From NCBI GenBank assembly GCA_016927475.1, contig JAFGMO010000047.1:1-64000 (forward strand): a stretch of DNA of 64,000 bases, read 5' to 3'. Source of the stretch: Candidatus Aminicenantota bacterium. GTDB lineage: Bacteria; Acidobacteriota; Aminicenantia; Aminicenantales; Aminicenantaceae. The position numbers were made by a program, and so were the translations under genes. Position 1 is the first letter of the stretch. Each line of letters begins with the position of its first letter. The notes under the pieces are model-generated. The model was not told the origin of the DNA, did not search any database, and saw only the letters and a list, made by a program, of their open reading frames with translations. Of the stretch, positions 53,831 through 62,251 are shown one piece after another.

Positions 53831-56479
53831 ATGAAAAACACGTTGATTATTTTCTTCATTTTTTACCCACTTTGGGCTTCCGCCGGGCCGGTCAAGGTGC
53901 AGCAACCCCCCAATGTCAAGGCCCTTCGAGCGGAACAACCTGTCAATATCGACGGCATTTTGGATGAGACTATATGGAAGCAGGAGGGAAACAGCACCTT
54001 CATCCAATCCGATCCCATTGACGGCGGAGAGCCGTCGGAAAAAACAACGTTCTGGGTCGCCTATGACGAAAAAGCCCTCTACATAGCGGCTTTTTGTTTT
54101 GACCGGCAGCCGGAAAAAATCATCTATCGCCTCGGCCGCAGGGATGATTTTGTCGATTCCGACTGGTTCATTTTTGCCGTAGATCCTTACCTGGACAAAC
54201 GATCGGGATACCAGTTCGCCGTCAATCCAGCCGGATCGATCGTCGACTGGACCCTATACAATGACATAGACCAGGACTCCACCTGGGACGGCATCTGGGA
54301 CTGGGCAGCCCACATCAACGACAAAGGATGGACGGTTGAGATCAAAATTCCCTACAACCAGCTCCGGTTCCCCGCCAAAAACCAATATGTCTGGGGCGTC
54401 AACTTTCGAAGGATCATTCACCGAAAAAACGAAAAGCTGGGATACGTCTGGGTTCCCAAGGAAGACAGCGGCTATGTCTCACGCTTTGCCCGTTTAACGG
54501 GAATCAAAAATATCAATCCCGGTCGTCATCTGGAATTTTTTCCCTATTCCGTAGGCCAGGCCCGCTTCAACCCCTGTGAAGAAGGCAATCCTTTTCGAAC
54601 AGGAAGCCGGTTTGGAGGCAACCTCGGCTTTGATTTAAAACTGGGGCTGAAGAGCAACCTCACCCTTGACGCAACCGTTAACCCGGATTTCGGACAGGTG
54701 GAAGTCGACCCGGCCGTTATCAACCTCAGTGCTTTTGAAACCTACTACGAGGAAAAAAGACCTTTTTTTATCGAGGGTGCCAGTCTTTTCAATAATTTTG
54801 GAAGGGGCGGCGTCAACATCAATGCCAACATCAACTGGAGCAATCCCCGGTTCTTTTACAGCCGCCGGATCGGTCGTCCTCCCCAGGGGGTTGTCTCGCA
54901 AAGCGGTTATGTGGATTATCCGGACCGGTCGACTATTCTCGGCGCGTTTAAACTCACGGGAAAAATATTCGGAGCTTGGAATATCGGCTTCATAAGCGCT
55001 CTCACGGCCCGGGAATATGCTGATATCGACAGCGGCGGCCAACGGTTTCAGGAGGAAGTTGAACCCTTAAGTTTTTTTGGCATCATCCGGGCCCAGAAAG
55101 AATACGATGAAGGGGCCCGGGGAATCGGATTTATCGGAACATCGGTTTTTCGTGACCTGGAAAGCGGCGATTGGGATGTACCATTCGCTCGAAACGCCCT
55201 GGGATGGGCCCTGGACTGCTGGACCTTTTTTGACAAAGACAGGACCTGGCTCCTGAGCGGATGGTTCGGTGGGACGAGTATTCAAGGAGACAAATCAACC
55301 ATTTTTTCCCTCCAGCAGTCTCCCCTTCACTACTTCCAGAGGCCCGACGCCGAACACGTCACATTGGATGAAAACGCCACCTCCCTCAGCGGATGGGGGA
55401 CCCGCTTTATGCTCAATAAACAAAAAGGCAATACCCTGATTAACTTCGCCTTGGGCGCCCTCTCTCCGGGATTCGATCCCAATGACACGGGCTTCCAGAA
55501 CGGCACCTCAGATCATATCAACTCCCATCTTTTAGTCGGTTATCAGCAGCCCCAGCCGGGAAAACTATTGAGAAGCTGGCTTGTCTTAGGGGGACCTTTC
55601 CGCACCTATGACTTCGGCGGCAACAAAACCTGGGACGGCTATCTCCTCGTCCTTGACGCTGAGTTTCTCAATTATTGGTTTTGTGAAACCATGCTGGCTT
55701 ACAATCCCGAAACCATCAGCAACACCTTGACGAGGGGCGGCCCCCTGGCCGTTATTCCCTACGGCTACCAGGTCGACTTGACCATCAACAGCGACAGCCG
55801 AAAAAGGGTAGTTTTGTCCTCTTACAACAGCCTTTACCGGCGTCCGGACGAAGGACAAAGCTTCAACACCAGCCTATCTCTTCGCTGGAAGCCACGGAGC
55901 AACTTTGACCTATCCATCGGCCCGGAGATTTACCTGAGGAAATCCGACCTTTATTGGGTCACCAGTCAAAAAGATGCCCTGATGACGGACACCTTCGGGA
56001 CAAGGTATGTTTTCGGCCGGCTGGAACAAACCACGGTCTCCGCCAACATACGGGTAAACTGGATTTTCACTCCCCGCTTAAGCCTTCAAGCTTATCTCCA
56101 ACCCTTTCTGGCCGTCGGTAAGTACGACACATTCAAAGAACTAGCCCGCCCCAAAAGCTTTGACTACAACATTTACGGTGACGGAGAGTCCACAATCGCT
56201 TTCGAAAACGGCGTCTACATAGTCGATCCGGATGGCCCCGGTCCCGCAGCGGCCTTTGATTTCAGCAATCCCGACTTCAACTTCAAATCTCTTCGGGGAA
56301 CGGTCGTCCTCAGGTGGGAATATTTACCGGGATCCCTCTTGTATTTTGTTTGGACCCAGAGCCGGGCGGACACGGCCCACCCGGGCAATTTCAACCTGAC
56401 CCGCGACCTGGGCGACTTGTTTACGGCTCCAGGAGATAATATTTTTCTGGTGAAGGTATCCTATAGATTTAATTTGTGA
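53831..56479 (+). CDS. CBM9-like/DUF5916 outer-membrane protein (second copy)
   Basis: An 882-residue protein with a signal peptide (cleavage near WASAG), then a CBM9-like domain (about 30-215: VNIDGILDETIWKQE, FWVAYDEKALYIAAFCFD), then a DUF5916 region of strands ending in LVKVSYRFNL. The phrase YYEEKRPFFIEGASLFNNF is shared with its paralogue at 7017-9134 (YFQENRPFFSEGSQYF). It is about 175 residues longer than that copy, the extra length lying in the barrel half. AAGGA is 8 bases before the ATG. Divergent from the TetR-icmF unit. Role unknown; probably a surface protein. Confidence 0.82.
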   Translation: MKNTLIIFFIFYPLWASAGPVKVQQPPNVKALRAEQPVNIDGILDETIWKQEGNSTFIQSDPIDGGEPSEKTTFWVAYDEKALYIAAFCFDRQPEKIIYRLGRRDDFVDSDWFIFAVDPYLDKRSGYQFAVNPAGSIVDWTLYNDIDQDSTWDGIWDWAAHINDKGWTVEIKIPYNQLRFPAKNQYVWGVNFRRIIHRKNEKLGYVWVPKEDSGYVSRFARLTGIKNINPGRHLEFFPYSVGQARFNPCEEGNPFRTGSRFGGNLGFDLKLGLKSNLTLDATVNPDFGQVEVDPAVINLSAFETYYEEKRPFFIEGASLFNNFGRGGVNINANINWSNPRFFYSRRIGRPPQGVVSQSGYVDYPDRSTILGAFKLTGKIFGAWNIGFISALTAREYADIDSGGQRFQEEVEPLSFFGIIRAQKEYDEGARGIGFIGTSVFRDLESGDWDVPFARNALGWALDCWTFFDKDRTWLLSGWFGGTSIQGDKSTIFSLQQSPLHYFQRPDAEHVTLDENATSLSGWGTRFMLNKQKGNTLINFALGALSPGFDPNDTGFQNGTSDHINSHLLVGYQQPQPGKLLRSWLVLGGPFRTYDFGGNKTWDGYLLVLDAEFLNYWFCETMLAYNPETISNTLTRGGPLAVIPYGYQVDLTINSDSRKRVVLSSYNSLYRRPDEGQSFNTSLSLRWKPRSNFDLSIGPEIYLRKSDLYWVTSQKDALMTDTFGTRYVFGRLEQTTVSANIRVNWIFTPRLSLQAYLQPFLAVGKYDTFKELARPKSFDYNIYGDGESTIAFENGVYIVDPDGPGPAAAFDFSNPDFNFKSLRGTVVLRWEYLPGSLLYFVWTQSRADTAHPGNFNLTRDLGDLFTAPGDNIFLVKVSYRFNL

Positions 56480-56512
56480 ATAGTACAGACTCATTTATTT
56501 GTCTGAATTTTT

Positions 56513-57664
56513 TTATGATTCGCCTTTGAAGGCCAGCGAGATGAGGGGGGGAGTGAGCACCGTGGTGAGGAGCGACATGCCCAGAACAATGGTGTAAAGG
56601 TCCTGAGTAATGGTATGAAGCGAAAGGCCGATCAGGCCGACAATGATCCCCACTTCTCCCCGGGGGACCATGCAAACGCCAATCTGGAACCGGGTTTTAC
56701 TTTTTTCCCTGAAAGACGCGACAACCGCGCCCAGCATTTTGCTGAGAACGGCTACAGCGGTAATGGCCAGGACCAGCCCCAAAGTCCGGAAATTCAAAAA
56801 GGCCCTCGGGTCCAGGTGGGCCCCCATCATAACGAAGAAAAAAGGCAGAAAAAATTCGCTGACGTATTTCACCTTTGCTTCCAGATCATAGACGCCCGCC
56901 AGCTCGTCAATCATGATTCCCGCCATAAAAGAGCCGATGATGGCCGCCAGACCGATCACATCGGCCAACTCGGCCAAACCCAGGCAAAGGATCATGGACA
57001 GGACAAACGGTCCTTCCGGAATATTCAACCGCTCGACCCATTTGCGGGTCCGTTTCGCCAGCTTGGGCCCCCAGATGGTCAAAAACCCGACAAACACCAG
57101 GCTTTCCAGTACCAGCAGGATGAATTCCACCACCTGAAACTTACCCCGGGCAAGCCCTCTGACGACAGCCAGAATCAGAAGGGCCAGAATATCATCGAGC
57201 ACCGCCGCTCCCAAAACGATACAGGCGACTTTATGCTTGATCAACCCCATATCCTGGAGAACCTTGACGGAGATGCCAACGCTGGTGGCCAGTATGGCTG
57301 TGGCCACAAACAGGCTCTCAACAACACCAAAGCCGAAGAGCATCATCAGCGCAAATCCGAGGATCAAGGGGAAAATGACCCCGAGCAGCCCTACCAGAAT
57401 AGCCGTCCGGCCCACGGCGAAAAGGTCTCTGACACGAATCTCCAGTCCGACATAAAACATGAGTATGATGACCCCGATCTCCGCAAAAGACATCAGAACA
57501 TGGTTCGAAGTATGGATGACACCCAAAACATAATTTCCCAGCAGCATTCCGGCTATCAGCTCCCCGATGATCGGAGGCATTCGAAGGCGGACTCCGATTT
57601 CCCCCAGGAGTTTGGCCGCGGCAAAGATGATGAATATGTCAAAAAGCAGGTTTCCGTTTTCCAT
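56513..57664 (-). CDS. CPA2-family cation:proton antiporter (Kef-type membrane domain)
   Basis: A 383-residue membrane protein with about 12 hydrophobic segments. CPA2 features: RMPPIIGELIAGMLLG near the start, ILMFYVGLEI, ATSVGISVKVL, AAVLDDILALLIL (the ion-binding Asp pair), AAIIGSFMAGIMID, and PRGEVGIIVGLIGL. The C-terminal cytosolic TrkA/RCK domain of true Kef proteins is absent, so it ends right after the last helix. It exchanges Na+ or K+ for protons. The 306 bases upstream are occupied by repeat element A. Confidence 0.88.
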   Translation of the reverse strand: MENGNLLFDIFIIFAAAKLLGEIGVRLRMPPIIGELIAGMLLGNYVLGVIHTSNHVLMSFAEIGVIILMFYVGLEIRVRDLFAVGRTAILVGLLGVIFPLILGFALMMLFGFGVVESLFVATAILATSVGISVKVLQDMGLIKHKVACIVLGAAVLDDILALLILAVVRGLARGKFQVVEFILLVLESLVFVGFLTIWGPKLAKRTRKWVERLNIPEGPFVLSMILCLGLAELADVIGLAAIIGSFMAGIMIDELAGVYDLEAKVKYVSEFFLPFFFVMMGAHLDPRAFLNFRTLGLVLAITAVAVLSKMLGAVVASFREKSKTRFQIGVCMVPRGEVGIIVGLIGLSLHTITQDLYTIVLGMSLLTTVLTPPLISLAFKGES

Positions 57665-57713
57665 TTGTATTTACGCTTCCATTCTTTTCCCGAAAATTTC
57701 TAGCCCGATATTT

Positions 57714-57972
57714 AACCTGTATTATGCACGAATCGAGGTTGCCGCAGATGTGAGGCGTCGATGTACGAAGCTGTGCTGGTTCGCCGCGAGTCCGTCGCAA
57801 CGAAACAGATGCGGAAAGATCGTTTCGCCTGAAAGGTAAATTTGGCCGATATTTTCTTGAAAATGGTCATGGAAAATGTTTCATTGCCAATTTTATCTAA
57901 AATCAATATTAAATGACACATGCTGTTGAAATTATCTGTTGGTGTCGGCCAAATTTATGAATAATGCAGGTT
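57714..57972 (-). repeat. Long copy (A) of the interspersed stem-bearing element
   Basis: A 259-base element. Its ends are inverted repeats: AACCTGTATTATGCA at 57714-57728, and AACCTGCATTATTCA on the minus strand at 57958-57972. Inside, next to the second end, is a perfect 13-base stem (TAAATTTGGCCGA 57837-57849 with TCGGCCAAATTTA 57945-57957) around a 95-base interior. Next to the first end is a GC-rich module (57720-57835) with CCGCA/TGCGG closing arms and an internal CGAAGC...TTCG hairpin. The element fills the spacer between two minus-strand genes and overlaps the TAA stop of the upstream one. No open frame. Confidence 0.82.
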
Positions 57973-59248
57973 AAGAGACATCCCTAATTTTCCATACTTG
58001 GATAACGGGTTTATCTCCGTCAGCAAAGGGCTCGAACACATAAAAAATTCCTCTTTCCTCGTCGAAGCAACACGCTCCCAAGTGGTGTTTCTGCTGGACG
58101 GACCGGATGCCTAACAACCGTTCATCGATATCAAGCCAGTCGAAAGGCTGAGGTTCCCAGGTTTCCATCTCCCCCAGAGCCACTCTGGCCAGGTCGGCCG
58201 GGTCATAAAAAATGAAACGTCCGGCAAATTCCGATGACCACCAACCCCTATCCCCTTGACATTCCAGGCAGGGGCCATTAGCGTCCCCGTACCAGCAGTC
58301 CCCCAATCCCTTGGTCCCGATAAAAATCACCGCCGCTCTGTTGCCCCGGTGCAGCCATGCTCCACCCGTCCATTCATCGGAATGATGGTAGCCTTCCATG
58401 GTATGCTGCTCCACATCGTAATCCTCCGAAGATGTGTAACACAGCAAGGTTATGAACTCCAAAACAGACCCGTCCGGCGGCGGATTTCCTTGATTCCAAG
58501 GTCCGTAGGCGAATAACGCCGGACCCTGGCCCGACCAGCCGCCGTCGCGGAAACGTCCGCAGCCCAGCCGCATACCGGGTGTATAAGTATCCGCCCAGAC
58601 TTTCTGAACGGCAAAAATATAATCGTTGGTGTTATACTCGTGGTGAGGCGTGTTTATAAACCAGGCGCCCCTTAATTGAGGATCGGCCAGGTTCAGTCCG
58701 CACCAGCCATGGGTCAGGTCCGAAACTTCCTGAAAATGAGCTCCCCAACAAAGGTAAAGCTTCCCGCCGGACTGGCCTTCTTGGGCCGGAAAATATTCCA
58801 TGCCTGTCCGCGGAATTTCAAAAGTGCCGACCTGAAAAATATCCCGAAAATGCTGTAGGGTCGCCGAGACTGGGAAAGATCCTCCACGGTTAAACACTAG
58901 TTCCCTTCTTTCCGAAACCGCAGCAGGTGCGGGGATGGAAATTTCGCTTACTTGGTGCTCCCAGGCATGACCGGTGCCGTAAATCGAACCGGGATACCCA
59001 TCTTCAGGCCCCTCGGAATCACCTCCGGGATAATAAGTCATAGCCCAGCCCCCGTAGGCCCAGGACCGGACCTCGGACCCGGCTTCTCCTTCAGGAAGCC
59101 TGAACACACCCGCATATTCCAGATCCTGGGGCCGAAGAAGGTCAACGGGAAGAACATCATGAGTATTTTCTCGATCCGATTTGCCGGATCCACAACCATT
59201 GAAAAATACCAGCCCTATAAAAAAGAATATTATGCTGAGGTTTCTCAT
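57971..59248 (-). CDS. Lipoprotein of unknown function, Trp/Gly-rich
   Basis: A 425-residue lipoprotein (lipobox FNGC). The mature protein is beta-rich and unusually rich in Trp, Gly, Tyr and His (SWAYGGWAMTYYPGG, TGGAWLHRGN, GWWSSEFAGRFIFYD). Several Cys occur in the second half (GDCWYGDANGPCLECQG, GACCFDEE). The pattern of DLEYAGVFRLPEG at the start and IFYVFEPFADGDKPVIQVW at the end suggests a propeller-like fold, but I do not recognise a family. Its stop lies inside element A. The next gene upstream (corrinoid protein) ends 29 bases before it on the same strand. Confidence 0.65.
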   Translation of the reverse strand: MRNLSIIFFFIGLVFFNGCGSGKSDRENTHDVLPVDLLRPQDLEYAGVFRLPEGEAGSEVRSWAYGGWAMTYYPGGDSEGPEDGYPGSIYGTGHAWEHQVSEISIPAPAAVSERRELVFNRGGSFPVSATLQHFRDIFQVGTFEIPRTGMEYFPAQEGQSGGKLYLCWGAHFQEVSDLTHGWCGLNLADPQLRGAWFINTPHHEYNTNDYIFAVQKVWADTYTPGMRLGCGRFRDGGWSGQGPALFAYGPWNQGNPPPDGSVLEFITLLCYTSSEDYDVEQHTMEGYHHSDEWTGGAWLHRGNRAAVIFIGTKGLGDCWYGDANGPCLECQGDRGWWSSEFAGRFIFYDPADLARVALGEMETWEPQPFDWLDIDERLLGIRSVQQKHHLGACCFDEERGIFYVFEPFADGDKPVIQVWKIRDVS

Positions 59249-59277
59249 AATTTTCCCGCTTTATAGGCAAAAAAAAT

Positions 59278-59973
59278 TTAAACAGATTCCCCGGTGGATC
59301 CTTCTTGAAGCAGAACACCGTCCAGATATTCAAGAGATCCCTGCGGATCGGGAAAATAAGCATCGGCACCTATTTTCGCTGCAAAGCTTTCCGTCAAAGG
59401 AGCGCCGCCAACGATAACCTTGACCTTCGGGAACCGGCCCTTAACGGCCTCCGTGATTTTTTCCATGTTGACCATGGTCGTCGTCAAGAGGGCGCTGAGT
59501 CCCACGGCACGGGGCTGATATTCTTCGACCGTCTTCAGGAACATATCACTTTTAACGTCGACGCCCAAGTCAATAACATCCCAACCTCCCCCCTCGAAAA
59601 ACATACCGACAATTTTCTTCCCGATATCATGAAGGTCCCCGGCGACGGTACCCAAGACGATTATTCCCTGATGGCGGATTTTCCCTGACTGGAAATGAGG
59701 GCGAAGATGCTCCATAGCCGCCGTCATAGCCTTGGCCGCCATGAGGACATCGGGAAGGAAAATCTCATTGTTACGGAACAACCTCCCCACTTTTTCCATC
59801 CCTTTGATCAATCCCTTCTTCAATACGATACCCGGTTCGGTTTCCTTTTCCAAGGCTCGTTTTGTGAGTTCATCTGCCCCCGGTTGTCCTTTCATCTCTG
59901 CAGGGTGATTTGACGCAGCACTGATTTTTCCCTTTTCAATACATAAGGCGATCTGTTCGATGATATCGTCCAT
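59278..59973 (-). CDS. Corrinoid (B12-binding) protein of methyltransferase type
   Basis: A 231-residue two-domain protein. The N-terminal helical 'cap' domain (about 1-95) reads GMEKVGRLFRNNEIFLPDVLMAAKAM. The B12-binding domain (about 100-230) has the base-off motif DLHDIGKKIV (ligand H115) and VIDLGVDV, SALLTTTM, VGGAPLT. This is the MtaC/MtbC/MttC family and the cobalamin part of MetH. I chose ATG 59973, preceded by AGGAAGG; the frame extends to 60003. The residues before the cap are about 25 longer than usual. No partner methyltransferase gene is next to it in this window. Confidence 0.85.
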   Translation of the reverse strand: MDDIIEQIALCIEKGKISAASNHPAEMKGQPGADELTKRALEKETEPGIVLKKGLIKGMEKVGRLFRNNEIFLPDVLMAAKAMTAAMEHLRPHFQSGKIRHQGIIVLGTVAGDLHDIGKKIVGMFFEGGGWDVIDLGVDVKSDMFLKTVEEYQPRAVGLSALLTTTMVNMEKITEAVKGRFPKVKVIVGGAPLTESFAAKIGADAYFPDPQGSLEYLDGVLLQEGSTGESV

Positions 59974-60043
59974 CTTCCTTCCTAACATATGTTGATTTTT
60001 CAACCTGCTCCCCCCGGATATAAGAGGGAACCTTCTGGCTTCC

Positions 60044-61051
60044 TTAAAAAACTACGCGGTTTTTTCCCTGGGACTTGGCCTGGTAAAGGTTTTCATCCGC
60101 CTCTCTAATGAGTTTATAGAGCGCCCTCTGAACATCACCGACAATCCTTCCCGATGAGACACCGATGCTGATCGTTACAGGGCGGGGATCACGTACCTCC
60201 CCGGCAATACATTTCCTTAACTTATCCGCCAGTCCGAAAATCGAGTTAACATTGACCGGGGATAAAAAAATCAAAAATTCCTCCCCGCCATATCTCCCCA
60301 GAATATCTGAGGTTCGAATATTTTTTTTGAGAAGCACGGCCACCTTGCTCAAAACACGGTCCCCGGAATAGTGGCCGAAGCTGTCATTGAGGTTTTTGAA
60401 ATCGTCGATATCGATCATTACGACGGCGACCTGGCTGTTGCTCCTCTGGGCAAGATGGGAGGCAATGTCAAGACTGTGGAAAAGTCCCCGGCGGTTCAAA
60501 ATGCCCGTCAACACATCATGAAAACTTTTGTTGAGCTGTTCCTGCGTTTGAATCCACATTTTTTGAAAAGATTCTCCCAGCACTTGAAAATACAATGATT
60601 TTTTCCCCAGATCAAGCAGATGCCGGTTAAAATTCAGGAGATGGCTTTCATAGTTTTTGATCGGCGACGTACTCCCCGCCTCCTGTTTGACAAACCTAAA
60701 AAGGTACAGAAAGGCAGGATGCATCAAATGCATCTCCAAGCGGGCGGCCAGCAAAAAGCTCTCCGAAGTTTTTGGAGAGGAACGGGCCTGTTCCAGTAAA
60801 GCCTCAGCCACGGGTTTGATTTTCTCAAGTTCTTCAACCAATTTATCCGGATCATCGAAAAGTTGTGGAAGATTGTTTGATTCGGCTTCCTTTTCCAGCT
60901 CAAGCCAGTAAAGGACATGGGTTTTTTCCTCTTCATGCATTTTTCGCCAGAGTTCCCTCACCCAGGGAACTTCCGCCACGGAAGCAAGGGCATCATAGAC
61001 CTTCTCGGCTATCTGATCCAGTGATAAGCATAAACTGATAATTTTTTTCAT
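60044..61051 (-). CDS. Diguanylate cyclase with N-terminal ferritin-like domain
   Basis: A 335-residue cytosolic protein. The C-terminal GGDEF domain (about 175-335) is complete: DIDDFKNLNDSFGHYSGD, active-site GGEEF at 255-259 and an inhibitory-site RxxD (R246-D249) at the right spacing, so it should make cyclic di-GMP and be product-inhibited. The N-terminal about 165 residues are helical with ferritin/rubrerythrin-like metal ligands: E16 on helix 1, E42-x-x-H45 on helix 2, E106 on helix 3, and E135/H137 on helix 4. A di-iron redox or oxygen sensor controlling the cyclase is inferred. Confidence 0.8.
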   Translation of the reverse strand: MKKIISLCLSLDQIAEKVYDALASVAEVPWVRELWRKMHEEEKTHVLYWLELEKEAESNNLPQLFDDPDKLVEELEKIKPVAEALLEQARSSPKTSESFLLAARLEMHLMHPAFLYLFRFVKQEAGSTSPIKNYESHLLNFNRHLLDLGKKSLYFQVLGESFQKMWIQTQEQLNKSFHDVLTGILNRRGLFHSLDIASHLAQRSNSQVAVVMIDIDDFKNLNDSFGHYSGDRVLSKVAVLLKKNIRTSDILGRYGGEEFLIFLSPVNVNSIFGLADKLRKCIAGEVRDPRPVTISIGVSSGRIVGDVQRALYKLIREADENLYQAKSQGKNRVVF

Positions 61052-61188
61052 CTTTTATCCGTCAAAATTTAGAATTTTCTCTCCATAATCAGGCAAAGAA
61101 CGCGGCCAAAAAAAACGTTCTTCACTATATAATAGTCCAACCGTCAACAGATAAAAAGTCCCTTTTTCCAGGTAAACAACAAATATGC

Positions 61189-61194
61189 TATAAT
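61189..61194 (+). promoter_or_regulatory. TATAAT -10 box directly before the SGNH gene
   Basis: A perfect TATAAT ends six bases before the GTG start at 61201, and no ribosome site is present in between. If transcription begins about six bases downstream of the box, as usual, the mRNA would start at the GTG and be leaderless. No clear -35 is seen. Confidence 0.35.
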
Positions 61195-61200
61195 TCCGCC

Positions 61201-62241
61201 GTGTTTTCGTCAATCCAAAAAATATTCAAACGAATCGCCGTCATTCTAGGGGCTGTTTTATTATCCCTTTTCCTTCTGGAAGGCGGCATAAGATTATTTT
61301 ATTCATTCAAATTCAGGCCTAAAGGGGTATCACACATTCCTGCCTCAAAAACCTACCGTATCGCTGAGAATAAAAACATCAAATACGAGCTGATCCCTGA
61401 ATCCAAGGCTAAGGTCGACGGTATCACTTACAAGATCAACGCTTTCGGATTCCGTGATAAAAAATACAGAGTCCGAAAAGATCAAGAGCAAAGAATCATT
61501 TTCGCCGGGGATTCCCTGACATACGGCTGGTGTCTTCCTCTCGAAAAAACATACCATAAGCAGCTTGAGGACCGGTTGAAAGCCGGAGGATATGCGGTGG
61601 AAGTGATGGGGATGGGAGTAGTCGGGTACAACCTTGTCCAGGAGTATTTTCTTATCAAAGATCATGCCCTTCGTTTTTCTCCCGATCTCGTCGTGCTTCA
61701 GATAGGACCCAATGATTTTGAAAGAACAGTGGACATCACTCTTCATGGAAAAACCAACAAATTTGTTCTCATTCCCTATCACGACCTTTCCATTCCTTAC
61801 ATGTTGAAAAAAGGCGGCTTCAGCCGTTTTTTGATGAAAAGTTCTCATCTTTTCAGATTCATAAATCTTAGAATTTTCTGGCTGAAAAAAAAGAAGGACC
61901 CGGACTTTGCCCCAAAAGACGTCAACCTGCTGGGAGAAGAACAGGCTTTCCACTACCTGGAAAAAATAAAAGATTTGCTGGACAGCCAAGGCATCCCTCT
62001 GGCTGTGGTAATCTTTCCCTACCGAAAAATCGAGCCGTCATATATCTATGCCGGCCTCACTCAAAAACTGAAAAGATTTCTCGAAGAAAAAAAGATACCA
62101 TTCCTCGACCTTTATCAGGCTTTGAACGGGAAAAAAAACCAAGATATTTGGATCGACCGGATCCATCCCAACTCCAAGGGAAACACGATCGTAGCTGAAA
62201 AGATTGAGGAGTTTATCATCCCCCTTTTGTATCCAAAATGA
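61201..62241 (+). CDS. Membrane-anchored SGNH/GDSL hydrolase
   Basis: A 346-residue protein with an N-terminal signal-anchor (about 10-34). The SGNH hydrolase domain contains FAGDSLTYG (catalytic S105), MGVVGYNLVQE (block II Gly), LQIGPNDF (block III Asn) and WIDRIHPNSKGN (catalytic Asp/His near 318-321). Such proteins are found with carbamoyltransferases and DUF5989 proteins in cell-surface polysaccharide gene sets, as here, although those two genes face the other way. It probably deacetylates or esterifies a surface glycan; the substrate is inferred. Confidence 0.82.
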   Translation: MFSSIQKIFKRIAVILGAVLLSLFLLEGGIRLFYSFKFRPKGVSHIPASKTYRIAENKNIKYELIPESKAKVDGITYKINAFGFRDKKYRVRKDQEQRIIFAGDSLTYGWCLPLEKTYHKQLEDRLKAGGYAVEVMGMGVVGYNLVQEYFLIKDHALRFSPDLVVLQIGPNDFERTVDITLHGKTNKFVLIPYHDLSIPYMLKKGGFSRFLMKSSHLFRFINLRIFWLKKKKDPDFAPKDVNLLGEEQAFHYLEKIKDLLDSQGIPLAVVIFPYRKIEPSYIYAGLTQKLKRFLEEKKIPFLDLYQALNGKKNQDIWIDRIHPNSKGNTIVAEKIEEFIIPLLYPK

Positions 62242-62251
62242 TGCAGGCTTG

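Noticed and set aside
56615-57703. Long open frame of 362 codons on the plus strand opposite the CPA2 antiporter gene
   Set aside because: Its translation is a low-complexity mix of D, N, Q, H and P with no domain, as expected for the complement of a membrane-protein gene; the minus-strand frame has clear CPA2 motifs.
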